Shown here one piece after another: positions 27,022 to 35,166 of a DNA stretch of 61,533 nucleotides. Position 1 is the stretch's first letter, and the number at the start of each line of letters is the position of its first letter. Origin of the DNA: Jejuia rubra (lineage in GTDB: Bacteria; Bacteroidota; Bacteroidia; Flavobacteriales; Flavobacteriaceae); NCBI RefSeq assembly GCF_042684665.1, contig NZ_JBHULY010000003.1, forward strand, positions 1 through 61,533, written 5' to 3'. Under the pieces are notes generated by a model, which was not told where the DNA came from, did not search any database, and worked only from the letters and a program-made list of their open reading frames with translations. A program made the position numbers and the translations under genes.

Positions 27022-27487
27022 TTTGGTATTGTTCTACCTCGATTATCTTGCCGCTCTTAAAAACAATTTTTAAGCACTCCTGTGACGTATTAAAAGCTCC
27101 GGGCTTGAAACCTAAATTGTAATTCCATATTTCAGGGGTATTGCCTTTCAAAGTATCATCCCAGCCAAACCATTCACTTTCCCCTAAAAGAGATTCAACT
27201 TCGTTTTTAGATTTACCAATGAGCATCTTTTCGTCGAGCAAATTACCGCTCATTTCATAACGCAAGGCTGGTTTGTCCTCCCATGCCTGCGTATCAAAAT
27301 ATTTCTGGTGATGAAAACTAAAAAAGATATTTATTAACGGGTAAAAAATATAAAAGTAGAAGATAGGTGCACCTACGACACTAATCAAAAAACTTACCCA
27401 TTTACGTTTATCTATAGTTGTTGCAAATATCCAAACAGCAATGAATATAATACAGAAAGCGATAATAAACTTAGGCGTAAAAATCAT
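27002..27487 (-). CDS. Membrane protein with BamE-like C-terminal domain, wedged between gldF and gldG
   Basis: A 161-residue protein. Two hydrophobic segments lie at the N-terminus (about 7-25 and 30-52). The soluble part from about 85 carries GKSKNEVESLLGESEWFGW and ends ECLKIVFKSGKIIEVEQYQI, the layout of the BamE/SmpA fold (a helix with G-x-S/T-xx-EV-xx-LLG, then beta strands). Its ATG overlaps the gldF stop by four bases (ATGA), and its end overlaps gldG by 20 bases, so translation of all three is probably coupled. The role is unknown; its position suggests a link to the gliding ABC transporter. Confidence 0.75.
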   Translation of the reverse strand: MIFTPKFIIAFCIIFIAVWIFATTIDKRKWVSFLISVVGAPIFYFYIFYPLINIFFSFHHQKYFDTQAWEDKPALRYEMSGNLLDEKMLIGKSKNEVESLLGESEWFGWDDTLKGNTPEIWNYNLGFKPGAFNTSQECLKIVFKSGKIIEVEQYQIEKKLE

Positions 27488-28203
27488 TGCTTATGGTTGT
27501 TTAGGTTGAGTTTGGTAACGTATACAAAAAAGACAATAACGCTTAAAAAATAAAGAATGTCCCGAGTGTCAATCACGCCACGGCTCATACTTTTATAATG
27601 ATAATTCATGCCGAACTGAACTATAGTAGTACTTGAAGTAAAATCGGTAAGGCCTTCAAATCCAATAAAAAACAAAATACAAAGAAAAACAGAAATGATA
27701 AATGCGACTATTTGGTTATTCGATAAGGTCGAACCAAAAACTCCTATGGCAGTGTAAGCCCCGGCCAACAAAATCAGGCCAAAAAAGGAGCCAAAAGTAC
27801 TGCCCAAATCTAAATTACCAACTGGGTCCCCGAGCTGATGTACCGAGTAGGCATACAAGAGGGTTGGCAACAAAGCCATAATAATCAGGATAAAAGCTCC
27901 AAAATATTTTCCTAAAACAATCTGGGTTTTCGAAATAGGTTTGGTCAGTAACAGTTCCAAAGTGCCCTGTTTTTTTTCATCCGAAAAACTGCGCATAGTT
28001 ACTGCTGGAATCAGAAATAATAAAATCCAAGGCGATAATAAAAAGAATGCCGACAGATCCGCAAACCCATAATCTAGGATGTTAAAATCTCCTTTAAAGA
28101 CCCAAAGAAACAGTCCGTTCAAAACCAAAAATATGGCTATGACCAGATATCCGATAGGGGAGGCAAAAAATGTATTGATTTCTTTTTTTAGGATGGACAG
28201 CAT
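27484..28203 (-). CDS. gldF: Gliding-motility ABC transporter permease GldF
   Basis: A 239-residue ABC-2-type permease with six predicted membrane helices, beginning MLSILKKEINTFFASPIGYL and carrying the family segment SFSDEKKQGTLELLLTKPIS between helices two and three. With GldA (ATPase, not in the window) and GldG it forms the transporter needed for gliding motility. The gene starts the gldF-ORF-gldG set. The upstream gap of 157 bases contains a hexanucleotide tandem repeat. Confidence 0.95.
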   Translation of the reverse strand: MLSILKKEINTFFASPIGYLVIAIFLVLNGLFLWVFKGDFNILDYGFADLSAFFLLSPWILLFLIPAVTMRSFSDEKKQGTLELLLTKPISKTQIVLGKYFGAFILIIMALLPTLLYAYSVHQLGDPVGNLDLGSTFGSFFGLILLAGAYTAIGVFGSTLSNNQIVAFIISVFLCILFFIGFEGLTDFTSSTTIVQFGMNYHYKSMSRGVIDTRDILYFLSVIVFFVYVTKLNLNNHKQ

Positions 28204-28319
28204 CGGGAAGGTTTATGGTTTCAAGTTTTTAGTTCCAGGTTTCGGTTTTGAATTTTGTAATACTATGTTGTTAAGTCTTTCATTCAGGTCGGCTAATTTA
28301 AAAAAATAGTATTTCTTTT

Positions 28320-28360
28320 ACTGCGACTGCGACTGCGACTGCGACTGCGACTGCGACTGC
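28320..28360. repeat. Hexanucleotide tandem repeat (GCGACT)n
   Basis: About 6.7 perfect head-to-tail copies of a six-base unit (ctgcga), ending at the stop codon of the monooxygenase-like gene. It lies in the transcribed gap before gldF. Being six bases, changes in copy number would not shift a reading frame but would alter spacing or mRNA folding. Confidence 0.95.
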
Positions 28361-28657
28361 CTACTTCATCGTTTCCAATTTATCCACGCTCCAAGCCTCA
28401 GGTTTCGCATTAAAAAGTGCTTTGGTTTGGTCCCAAACAGATTTAAATAACTCTGAGTTTCGATAACGTTCCAAATCGCTTTCGTCATTCCAATAGCTAT
28501 AAGTAAAAAAAATATTGGGGTTAGTTTTGTCTCTGTAAAGCTCCAAAAACTCACAGCCTTCAAAACCTCTAATCTTAGTTTTACTGCTTTCAAAAATATT
28601 CAGGAATGTTTCTATGGACTGTGCCTCAAAGCTCATTTTTACGATTCGTACCAGCAT
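28361..28657 (-). CDS. Antibiotic-biosynthesis-monooxygenase (ABM) family protein
   Basis: A 98-residue dimeric ferredoxin-like-barrel protein of the ABM family (quinol monooxygenase YgiN-type). Pattern: MLVRIVKMSFEAQSIETFL, then GFEGCEFLELYRDKTNPNIF, the strand FTYSYWNDESDLERYRNSEL and the final helix. Some members oxidise quinols without cofactor; others bind haem; many are uncharacterised. It lies 11 bases downstream of the SAM-hydrolase gene, so the two share a transcript, and the tandem repeat starts right after its stop codon. Confidence 0.85.
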   Translation of the reverse strand: MLVRIVKMSFEAQSIETFLNIFESSKTKIRGFEGCEFLELYRDKTNPNIFFTYSYWNDESDLERYRNSELFKSVWDQTKALFNAKPEAWSVDKLETMK

Positions 28658-28668
28658 AAAATTCTATT

Positions 28669-29535
28669 TTAAAATACGTCCTCTTTTTGTGGCACAACGG
28701 GAACCGTAATGAAATCAATGCCAATAGCGTCGCGGATTTGTAGCCCCATCAGCGTAGCGGCACTACCGTGTTTTTTAGAATCGCTTTTATACATCGCAAT
28801 TTCCAAAAACCCTCCTGAATTAAATACAACTAGGCCTTTGCCCTCGTCTTGACGTTTTTCCTTTGGTATGTCAAAATTGATAAAATCGCTGTACTTTTTA
28901 TAAATGGTTTTGAACTTGTATTGGCGTGCGGTAATTTCAAATTTACGGCCTTTTTGAATCGTTTCGAAAAAGGACCTTCTGATGTTGGTCACCACATTAC
29001 CATAGGCATCAATGTAAATCACCCGACCGATAATTTTGGTCTTGTCCTCATTCACATAAGGCTTCAAATTATTGATAGGCTTGATGTTGTTGATCGGTTT
29101 GCCAATCACCTCCAAAGTTCCGCCACGGGCAATATGGCAAGCTACTTTTACAAAAACGTCCAAAACAGGAAAACTGCTCTGAATTTTATCGTGGATATTG
29201 ATTTCCACAATTTTCCGTGGTGCAATTTCCGAACAAATCATACTCATGATGCCGTTGTTGGCACATATAAAATAGTGGTCGTCCAGCTCAATGGCAATAT
29301 GCTTGTTCTCAGGGTTGAGTTCAGCGTCAATACCAATAATATGGATCGTCCCTTTTGGGAAGCTACTGTATGCGTTTTGAATAATATATGCCGCTTCTGG
29401 TATGTTAAACGGCGAAACGCCATGTGAGATATCAACAATATTCACATCGGGCAGTTCACTGAATATGGCACCTTTGGTAGCCCCAGTAAAATGGTCTTTT
29501 TCACCGAAATCGGTAGTTAATGTGATGATAGCCAT
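28669..29535 (-). CDS. SAM hydrolase (SAM hydroxide adenosyltransferase, DUF62 family)
   Basis: A 288-residue enzyme of the fluorinase/chlorinase/SAM-hydroxide adenosyltransferase superfamily, which uses S-adenosylmethionine with water to form adenosine and methionine. Family marks: TLTTDFGEKDHFTGATKGAI at the start with the substrate-binding Asp, IVDISHGVSPF, NNGIMSMICSE, and the C-terminal beta-barrel ending SAATLMGLQIRDAIG. The chloride/fluoride-specific residues cannot be claimed; hydrolase is the default for such bacterial members. The ATG at 29535 was chosen over an in-frame TTG two codons earlier. It shares a divergent promoter region with phoH. Confidence 0.9.
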   Translation of the reverse strand: MAIITLTTDFGEKDHFTGATKGAIFSELPDVNIVDISHGVSPFNIPEAAYIIQNAYSSFPKGTIHIIGIDAELNPENKHIAIELDDHYFICANNGIMSMICSEIAPRKIVEINIHDKIQSSFPVLDVFVKVACHIARGGTLEVIGKPINNIKPINNLKPYVNEDKTKIIGRVIYIDAYGNVVTNIRRSFFETIQKGRKFEITARQYKFKTIYKKYSDFINFDIPKEKRQDEGKGLVVFNSGGFLEIAMYKSDSKKHGSAATLMGLQIRDAIGIDFITVPVVPQKEDVF

Positions 29536-29565
29536 GGGCAAAAAATTGTTGATATGTTTTTAATG

Positions 29566-29593
29566 TTGGCTCACCCAAATTTATGTATTTTTG
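29566..29593 (+). promoter_or_regulatory. Candidate phoH promoter
   Basis: TTG (29566-29568), 17 bases, then TATTTTTG (29586-29593), matching the Bacteroidetes TTG/TAnnTTTG pair. The predicted leader before the phoH TTG start is about 75 bases. Confidence 0.55.
29576..29583 (-). promoter_or_regulatory. Candidate -7 box for the SAM-hydrolase gene
   Basis: On the minus strand TAAATTTG matches TAnnTTTG exactly, about 40 bases before the ATG, two bases from the divergent phoH -7 box. Confidence 0.45.
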
Positions 29594-29673
29594 GATGCAT
29601 TAAAACAGTTTAGCAAAGCTAATAAATCATTTCAATTTATTAACCTGTAAACCATTAAACTAATAACATACTT

Positions 29674-30627
29674 TTGAACGAAATTATTATTGAACTTGAA
29701 GAAATAAGTCCAAAAGAATTTTTTGGGTCGCAAAATGCGAATATTGAACTTCTTAAAAAGTATTTCCCTAAGTTAAAAATTGTAGCGCGTGGCAATAAAA
29801 TAAAGGCCTTTGGTGACGAAGAGTTGCTTGAGGAGTTTGATAGGCGCATTGCGATGTTGCTAAAACACTTTGGAAAATATAACAAGCTGGATGAAAATGT
29901 TATAGAACGGGTTTTGACAAGCCAAAGTAGCGAAGATTATAAAACTTCTCAACAAAGTGGAGAGGTTATCGTACACGGTGTAGGAGGTCGCTTGATAAAG
30001 GCCCAAACCGTAAACCAGCGGAAATTAGTGGAACTGATGCGCAAAAACGACATGGTGTTTGCCATTGGTCCTGCCGGAACTGGGAAAACTTATACTGGGG
30101 TGGCTTTGGCAGTTCAGGCATTAAAAAACAAGGAAGTAAAACGTATTATTTTAACTCGTCCTGCGGTAGAGGCAGGTGAGAATCTTGGGTTTTTGCCTGG
30201 GGATTTAAAGGAGAAACTAGACCCCTACATGCAACCGCTGTATGACGCTTTGAGGGATATGATTGCACCTGAAAAATTGGCAAATTATATTGAAAAAGGT
30301 ACCATTCAAATTGCACCATTGGCCTTTATGCGTGGGCGTACTTTGGACAATGCTTTTGTGATTTTAGATGAGGGGCAAAACACCACCCATGCCCAAATGA
30401 AGATGTTTTTAACCCGGATGGGGAAAAATGCCAAGTTTTTGTTGACGGGCGACCCCGGACAAATCGATTTGCCGCGCAGGACGATTTCAGGTTTAAAGGA
30501 AGCGCTATTAATTTTGAAGAATGTAGATGGAGTTGGCATCGTATTTTTGGACGATAAAGATGTGATTCGTCATAAATTAGTAAAGAAAATTATTGCGGCA
30601 TATAAAAGTATAGAAAATAGAGAGTAA
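29674..30627 (+). CDS. PhoH family ATPase, TTG start
   Basis: A 317-residue PhoH-like protein, a predicted RNA-linked ATPase/helicase. An N-terminal KH-like part (NIELLKKYFPKLKIVARGNKIKAFG) precedes the ATPase domain with Walker A GPAGTGKT (132-139) and Walker B FVILDEGQN; LLTGDPGQIDLP follows. The standard family N-terminus (MNEIIIELEEISPKEFFG) can only be obtained from TTG at 29674, since an in-frame TAA lies 15 bases earlier (29656-29658) and there is no ATG close by. This is a confident non-ATG start. Divergent from the SAM-hydrolase gene; purC follows in the same direction after 101 bases. Confidence 0.92.
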   Translation: MNEIIIELEEISPKEFFGSQNANIELLKKYFPKLKIVARGNKIKAFGDEELLEEFDRRIAMLLKHFGKYNKLDENVIERVLTSQSSEDYKTSQQSGEVIVHGVGGRLIKAQTVNQRKLVELMRKNDMVFAIGPAGTGKTYTGVALAVQALKNKEVKRIILTRPAVEAGENLGFLPGDLKEKLDPYMQPLYDALRDMIAPEKLANYIEKGTIQIAPLAFMRGRTLDNAFVILDEGQNTTHAQMKMFLTRMGKNAKFLLTGDPGQIDLPRRTISGLKEALLILKNVDGVGIVFLDDKDVIRHKLVKKIIAAYKSIENRE

Positions 30628-30687
30628 AAAGCGCCATTGTCCTTCAGGCATTACCCCAACGGGGAGATAAAAAAACAGATTATTAAG

Positions 30688-30714
30688 CTTTGCGCCTTCG
30701 CACCTTTGCGCGAG
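30688..30714. repeat. Short CTTTGCGCC-type repeat before purC
   Basis: Three imperfect copies of a nine-base unit (ctttgcgcc, ttcgcacc, tttgcgcga), a word I remember as frequent between Bacteroidetes genes. It lies 15 to 41 bases before the purC start and explains the apparent N-terminal extension of that frame. Confidence 0.4.
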
Positions 30715-30728
30715 ATAAAAATTTAAAC

Positions 30729-31685
30729 GTGGCAGAAAAAAACAACACCATAACCGATACCAATTTCAACTTTCCGGGACAAAAAAACGTCTATAAGGGA
30801 AAAGTTCGGGAAGTTTATAACATTAATGACGAGCAACTGGTCATGATAGCAACGGACCGCCTTTCGGCATTCGATGTGGTAATGCCAAAAGGGATTCCTT
30901 ATAAAGGTCAAATCCTAAACCAGATAGCGACTAAAATGATGGCGGCAACGGAAGATTTAGTGCCAAATTGGTTAACCGCAACCCCGGACCCCAATGTGGC
31001 CGTGGGTCATTTATGTGAGCCTTTTAAGGTAGAAATGGTAATCCGTGGCTATATGTCTGGTCATGCGGCACGAGAGTATAAAGTAGGAAAGCGTATGCTT
31101 TGTGGGGTGCCAATGCCAGAAGGTATGAAAGAAAATGATGCCTTTCCAGAGCCTATTATTACGCCAGCCACCAAAGCAGAAATGGGCGACCATGATGAGG
31201 ATATCTCCAGAGAAGACATACTTGCAAAAGGTATAGTTTCAGAAGAAGATTATATAATTTTAGAGGATTACACACGTAAATTATTTCAGAGAGGTTCAGA
31301 AATTGCAGACTCAAGAGGTTTAATATTGGTAGATACCAAGTATGAATTTGGAAAAACTAAGGACGGCAAAATTGTTTTAATTGACGAAATACACACACCA
31401 GATTCTTCACGTTATTTCTATGCCGACGGATATCAAGAACGTCAAGATAAGGGTGAAGCTCAAAAACAACTTTCTAAAGAGTTTGTACGCCAATGGCTCA
31501 TTGCAAACGATTTTCAAGGCTTGGAAGGACAAACAGTACCATTCATGAGTGATGAGTATATAGAAACTGTTAGTGAGCGTTATATAGAGCTTTATGAGAA
31601 TATTACAGGCGAAACATTTGTTAAAGCAGATGTAAGTAATATTCAAGAGCGCATAGAGAAAAATGTTTTGGAGTATTTGAAATAA
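30729..31685 (+). CDS. purC: Phosphoribosylaminoimidazole-succinocarboxamide synthase (SAICAR synthetase), GTG start
   Basis: The 318-residue ATP-dependent enzyme joining aspartate to CAIR in purine synthesis. Landmarks: VYKGKVREVYNINDEQLVMI with the ATP-loop, ATDRLSAFDVVMPKGIPYKG, EMVIRGYMSGHAAREYKVGK and LIDEIHTPDSSRYFY. It is the longer eukaryote/Bacteroidetes-like form. The frame is open to a TTG at 30690, but those codons are the GC-rich repeat. GTG at 30729 gives the usual family start (MAEKNNTITDTNFNFPGQ) and was chosen. A strong terminator follows. Confidence 0.94.
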   Translation: MAEKNNTITDTNFNFPGQKNVYKGKVREVYNINDEQLVMIATDRLSAFDVVMPKGIPYKGQILNQIATKMMAATEDLVPNWLTATPDPNVAVGHLCEPFKVEMVIRGYMSGHAAREYKVGKRMLCGVPMPEGMKENDAFPEPIITPATKAEMGDHDEDISREDILAKGIVSEEDYIILEDYTRKLFQRGSEIADSRGLILVDTKYEFGKTKDGKIVLIDEIHTPDSSRYFYADGYQERQDKGEAQKQLSKEFVRQWLIANDFQGLEGQTVPFMSDEYIETVSERYIELYENITGETFVKADVSNIQERIEKNVLEYLK

Positions 31686-31734
31686 ATAGTAGTTATTTAA
31701 AAAACTATTTTTTTAAACCAAAATTTAAACTCAT

Positions 31735-31765
31735 AAAAAAAGACCTTTAGGAAGGTCTTTTTTTG
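31735..31765 (+). terminator. Terminator after purC
   Basis: Stem AAAAAGACCTT/AAGGTCTTTTT with a four-base loop, ending in a T-run; the A-rich left arm makes it work on both strands, so it may also serve the convergent PD40 gene. Confidence 0.85.
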
Positions 31766-31847
31766 TGAGTCAAGATAGAAAATACAATTCTATCATAAGT
31801 TTTTTCTAAAACAAAATTATATCCTATTGGAAATAAGCATGTTAGGT

Positions 31848-33794
31848 TTAATTAGCAATCACAAGCTTTTTAGTAATAGTATCTGCTCCAAAATTAATGC
31901 GAACAAAATAGACGCCACTCTTTAAATTACTCACGTTATACTCAAAAGAAAGATTGTTTTTTGCATTTGAACTTTTATGCAAAGTTTGTATTCTTCCAAC
32001 TATGTCTATTAGTTCAATTTTGACAGGGTTAAAATCAGATATACCTATATCTATTTTAAAGTTTTTTTTTGCTGGATTAGGATGAATCTTAAGGGTTTTA
32101 TTATCTATTCTCGAAGTTTTAACAGATAAAGGATTAGATGCTCCTAACTCTCCATTGACAGAAAAAACAAGAGCACTAAGTTTCCAACCAGCACTTGGTG
32201 TTGTAACGTAAGTAGCTACTAACTTACCTTCTGCAAAAGTTTCATTATTAGATTTTAGTGAAAAGTTAGAAATAGATTTAGCTAGAAAATCATCAAAAAA
32301 TTCAAATTCAGAATTATCTATTTCTAGTGAAAGATTATAGTTTTTTGAAAAATAAAGATTAACAAAATCGTTTACAGTATATTCTAAAGATTCATCTGTG
32401 TTTAGTGGACTGTTAATTAAAAAACATGGCGCGTTGGCATTAGAGAATAGCTCAAGAAAACCTGTGTCGTTATCAAGATTAAGCATTAGCATGGCATCGT
32501 TTAAGCGTTCTAACGGCGTATTTGATATGGGTAATGTAGAGTAATCAAAGTTATCATTTAAATCAACATAAGTGTTGTTTAATGTGGCGTATTTCCATCC
32601 GTTATTCGTTTTTGTGTATAAAAATAAATCTATTCCAAACCCTTCGTTTACATTGTTTATAAACTCGTCAAATCGAGCAATGGATAAAGCTACATTACCA
32701 TGCAATTCAAATTCAGTTTCTGATATATCTACTCGATAAGGCGATGGTCTTGAAAAACTTCTAGACCACCTTAATGCATGACTTTCAAAAAGACTAAATG
32801 ATTCATTTGATTTAACTAGAATGTTAACATTTACGTTATTATTTAAGTATAATGCAAGATGTTCAGATGCTTTTTTTTCTGCCACAGTACTTTCAAAATC
32901 AAGATAAACGGTTTCTAATTCTTCTAATGCTAAAGTGTCTGGATGAGATTTTATGATGTTCTCAATAGAAGCCCAATAAATATCGGAACTCGTATTACTA
33001 TCACGTCTAGTAAACATTATATTCTTTCCATCGGGTGTAACCGTTGGAGAAAAATCATGAAATTCAGAGTTGATTTTGTCTCCTAAATTCACACCTTCGC
33101 TCCAAGCACATGAGCTAAGCCAGTATGATATATACATATCTGTACTGCCAAACCCACCCGGTTTAGTGGAACAATATATCATATACGAACCATCTGGTGC
33201 AATAAAAGGATCGTATTCATTTCCAGGTGAATTAATGGTTGCAGGTAACTTTTCTATTTCTGGATAATCTTGACCTACAAGCTTAGAATAATAAATATCA
33301 CCATCTTTAGAAAAGTAAAGTGAATTGTCGTTGGTTAACGTAACATACCATTCATTGGAAGATGAATTAACAGGACCATTTAGAGGTGTCGCTAAAGACC
33401 ATTCTGTAGCTGTTTTTATTGATTTATAAATATCTACAGAACCTGAAGCTCTGCCCGAAAAGTATAGGGAATTAGAATCTGGACCAAAAAAAGGATGCCA
33501 TGCATTAGTTGCATTTTGAAATGAAATTTCTTGGGGTGTTGTCCAAGCATCATCAACTAAATTGCTAATATAAATTTTCCCTTGATTCCAGGCATCATTA
33601 GTAACAGTAAAGCTGAACTGTTTAGCGTCAGGAGAAAAATGAGAATCTTGTTCAAATCTATTATTTAACGAAATAGATGAAGGTGCAAAAATTTCGGCAA
33701 GTTCCCCAGGAGGCTCTTGTCCGTAATAATTATTTTGTGCATTTGTTATTATTGTACTTAGTGCAAGTAAAAAAAGAATTACATGTTTTTTCAT
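31848..33794 (-). CDS. T9SS-exported PD40-repeat protein with SnoaL-like domains
   Basis: A 648-residue secreted protein. The signal peptide ends TNAQ. Residues about 30-290 hold PD40/TolB-like propeller repeats (FSPDAKQFSFTVT, FGPDSNSLYFSGR, IAPDGSYMIYCSTKPGG, VTPDGKNIMFTRRD). Two regions after it (about 295-425 and 425-560) resemble SnoaL/NTF2-like domains, judged by pattern only (for example SFSRPSPYRVDISETEFELH). The last 75 residues are a T9SS type A sorting domain (IHPNPAKKNFKI, LKSGVYFVRINF). No enzyme motif was seen. A membrane AraC regulator lies directly upstream on the same strand and may control it. Confidence 0.8.
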   Translation of the reverse strand: MKKHVILFLLALSTIITNAQNNYYGQEPPGELAEIFAPSSISLNNRFEQDSHFSPDAKQFSFTVTNDAWNQGKIYISNLVDDAWTTPQEISFQNATNAWHPFFGPDSNSLYFSGRASGSVDIYKSIKTATEWSLATPLNGPVNSSSNEWYVTLTNDNSLYFSKDGDIYYSKLVGQDYPEIEKLPATINSPGNEYDPFIAPDGSYMIYCSTKPGGFGSTDMYISYWLSSCAWSEGVNLGDKINSEFHDFSPTVTPDGKNIMFTRRDSNTSSDIYWASIENIIKSHPDTLALEELETVYLDFESTVAEKKASEHLALYLNNNVNVNILVKSNESFSLFESHALRWSRSFSRPSPYRVDISETEFELHGNVALSIARFDEFINNVNEGFGIDLFLYTKTNNGWKYATLNNTYVDLNDNFDYSTLPISNTPLERLNDAMLMLNLDNDTGFLELFSNANAPCFLINSPLNTDESLEYTVNDFVNLYFSKNYNLSLEIDNSEFEFFDDFLAKSISNFSLKSNNETFAEGKLVATYVTTPSAGWKLSALVFSVNGELGASNPLSVKTSRIDNKTLKIHPNPAKKNFKIDIGISDFNPVKIELIDIVGRIQTLHKSSNAKNNLSFEYNVSNLKSGVYFVRINFGADTITKKLVIAN

Positions 33795-33916
33795 CGATAT
33801 TATATTTAAAGATTGATAAGAATCTTCAAATGAAGTTTTTTTTTACTCCCGTATCGACTGAATAGTGTAAGATTACATAAAGTTGAACGTTTTTATTTGT
33901 ATAATTTTAGTTAACC

Positions 33917-35008
33917 TTAAAATTCAAGCTTTTTTAAAATATCAGATTTATACCTTGTGCGATATTCTGTAGGGGTTAGTCCTGTTTCTTTTTTAAAAGA
34001 TGCATTAAAAACAGACTTATTGTTATATCCTGCGTCGTATAAAATTTCTAAAATGGTTTGGTTATTTGTTGGGTTTTCTAATGCTTTTTTGGCTTCCTTA
34101 ATACGATATGAATTGATAAAACCAAAGAAGTTTTGATCAAAGGCAGAATTTATAACTTTTGAAATAATCCTTTGGTGAATTCCAATCTGTTTAGAAAAGA
34201 GTTCAAGGTTAATTTCAGAATTCAAATATGGTTTATTCGATTCCATAAATTGCTTTATGGCATAAGTGTATTTTTTGCAATCTTTATCTGATAGGTTGTA
34301 GCCACTTGCTTTCTTGGTATATTTTTGAAATTGGAATATTGTTGGCATATTCAACGCATACCAAATAATAAGATTACTACAAATAAAGAGTAATACCAGC
34401 GCAAAATTTGAAATAGAATTTTGTACGTCTTTATTAAATCCTATAGCTTCAAGAATATTTTTGAGAGCAAAAGCACACCATACAATTAAGAATCCAACTA
34501 AAAAATTTCTTAACCATTGATATTCATTAACAAAATCTGCGGAACTCTTTTTTTCTTTTATGGCGATTAGAGATTTTATTAAAAAAAAGAACATTAAAGT
34601 GTAATAGCCAATATCAAATAAATAGTCTTCCGTTTTTGTAATATACTTGGTAATATTATTTTGCCATAAGATAAACTTGACCGATAAATAGGTTATATAT
34701 ATAAAACTAGGAATAAAATATATTATTATTTTTTTTCTAAGTATTGGTTTGCTAGCGTAAATTAATTTACGTGTGTATAACCAAATAAGAGGAGGATAAA
34801 TCCAAAAAGAGGTTTCAAAAAATACACTATATATGGGGTTTACTCTGATAAATCCTTCAAGTTGAAAAGACAGTAAAGCTATACCTTTAAAAAGTAAAAA
34901 AAACGCTAAAAAACGTAATCCTTTTTGAGTTCCTTTTTTGCTTAACAACATTAGCAACCCAATAGACAGGAATTGATAGGATAAAATTTTGATTAGCAAT
35001 AGATTCAT
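33917..35008 (-). CDS. Membrane-anchored AraC-family regulator
   Basis: A 363-residue regulator with about seven membrane helices in the first 230 residues (for example FLAFFLLFKGIALLSF, LMFFFLIKSLIAI, FALVLLFICSNLIIWYAL) and a C-terminal AraC HTH (NLELFSKQIGIHQRIISKVI, YDAGYNNKSVFNASFKKETG, LTPTEYR). Such 7-TM AraC proteins sense an unknown signal in or at the membrane. The ATG at 35008 was taken rather than a GTG one codon before. The base composition is notably more AT-rich than the neighbouring genes, as is the PD40 gene next to it, which may mark a transferred pair. Targets unknown. Confidence 0.88.
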   Translation of the reverse strand: MNLLLIKILSYQFLSIGLLMLLSKKGTQKGLRFLAFFLLFKGIALLSFQLEGFIRVNPIYSVFFETSFWIYPPLIWLYTRKLIYASKPILRKKIIIYFIPSFIYITYLSVKFILWQNNITKYITKTEDYLFDIGYYTLMFFFLIKSLIAIKEKKSSADFVNEYQWLRNFLVGFLIVWCAFALKNILEAIGFNKDVQNSISNFALVLLFICSNLIIWYALNMPTIFQFQKYTKKASGYNLSDKDCKKYTYAIKQFMESNKPYLNSEINLELFSKQIGIHQRIISKVINSAFDQNFFGFINSYRIKEAKKALENPTNNQTILEILYDAGYNNKSVFNASFKKETGLTPTEYRTRYKSDILKKLEF

Positions 35009-35166
35009 CACATTACCGGTTTCATAACAATCATAAGTTAAATAATACGAAGTATAAGTAAATACATAATGTTAGCTCGAATATGCTACAATAATACAAT
35101 TTTAGTTTCCTATTTTAAGTTACAGGTGTGTATCTAATAATTGATTTTATTTAAAAAGAAATAAAT

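Noticed and set aside
28320..28360. Possible CRISPR-like array
   Set aside because: Units are six bases with no spacers; it is a simple tandem repeat.
28849..29427. 192-residue plus-strand ORF
   Set aside because: Antisense shadow of the SAM-hydrolase gene; no domain, no ribosome site.
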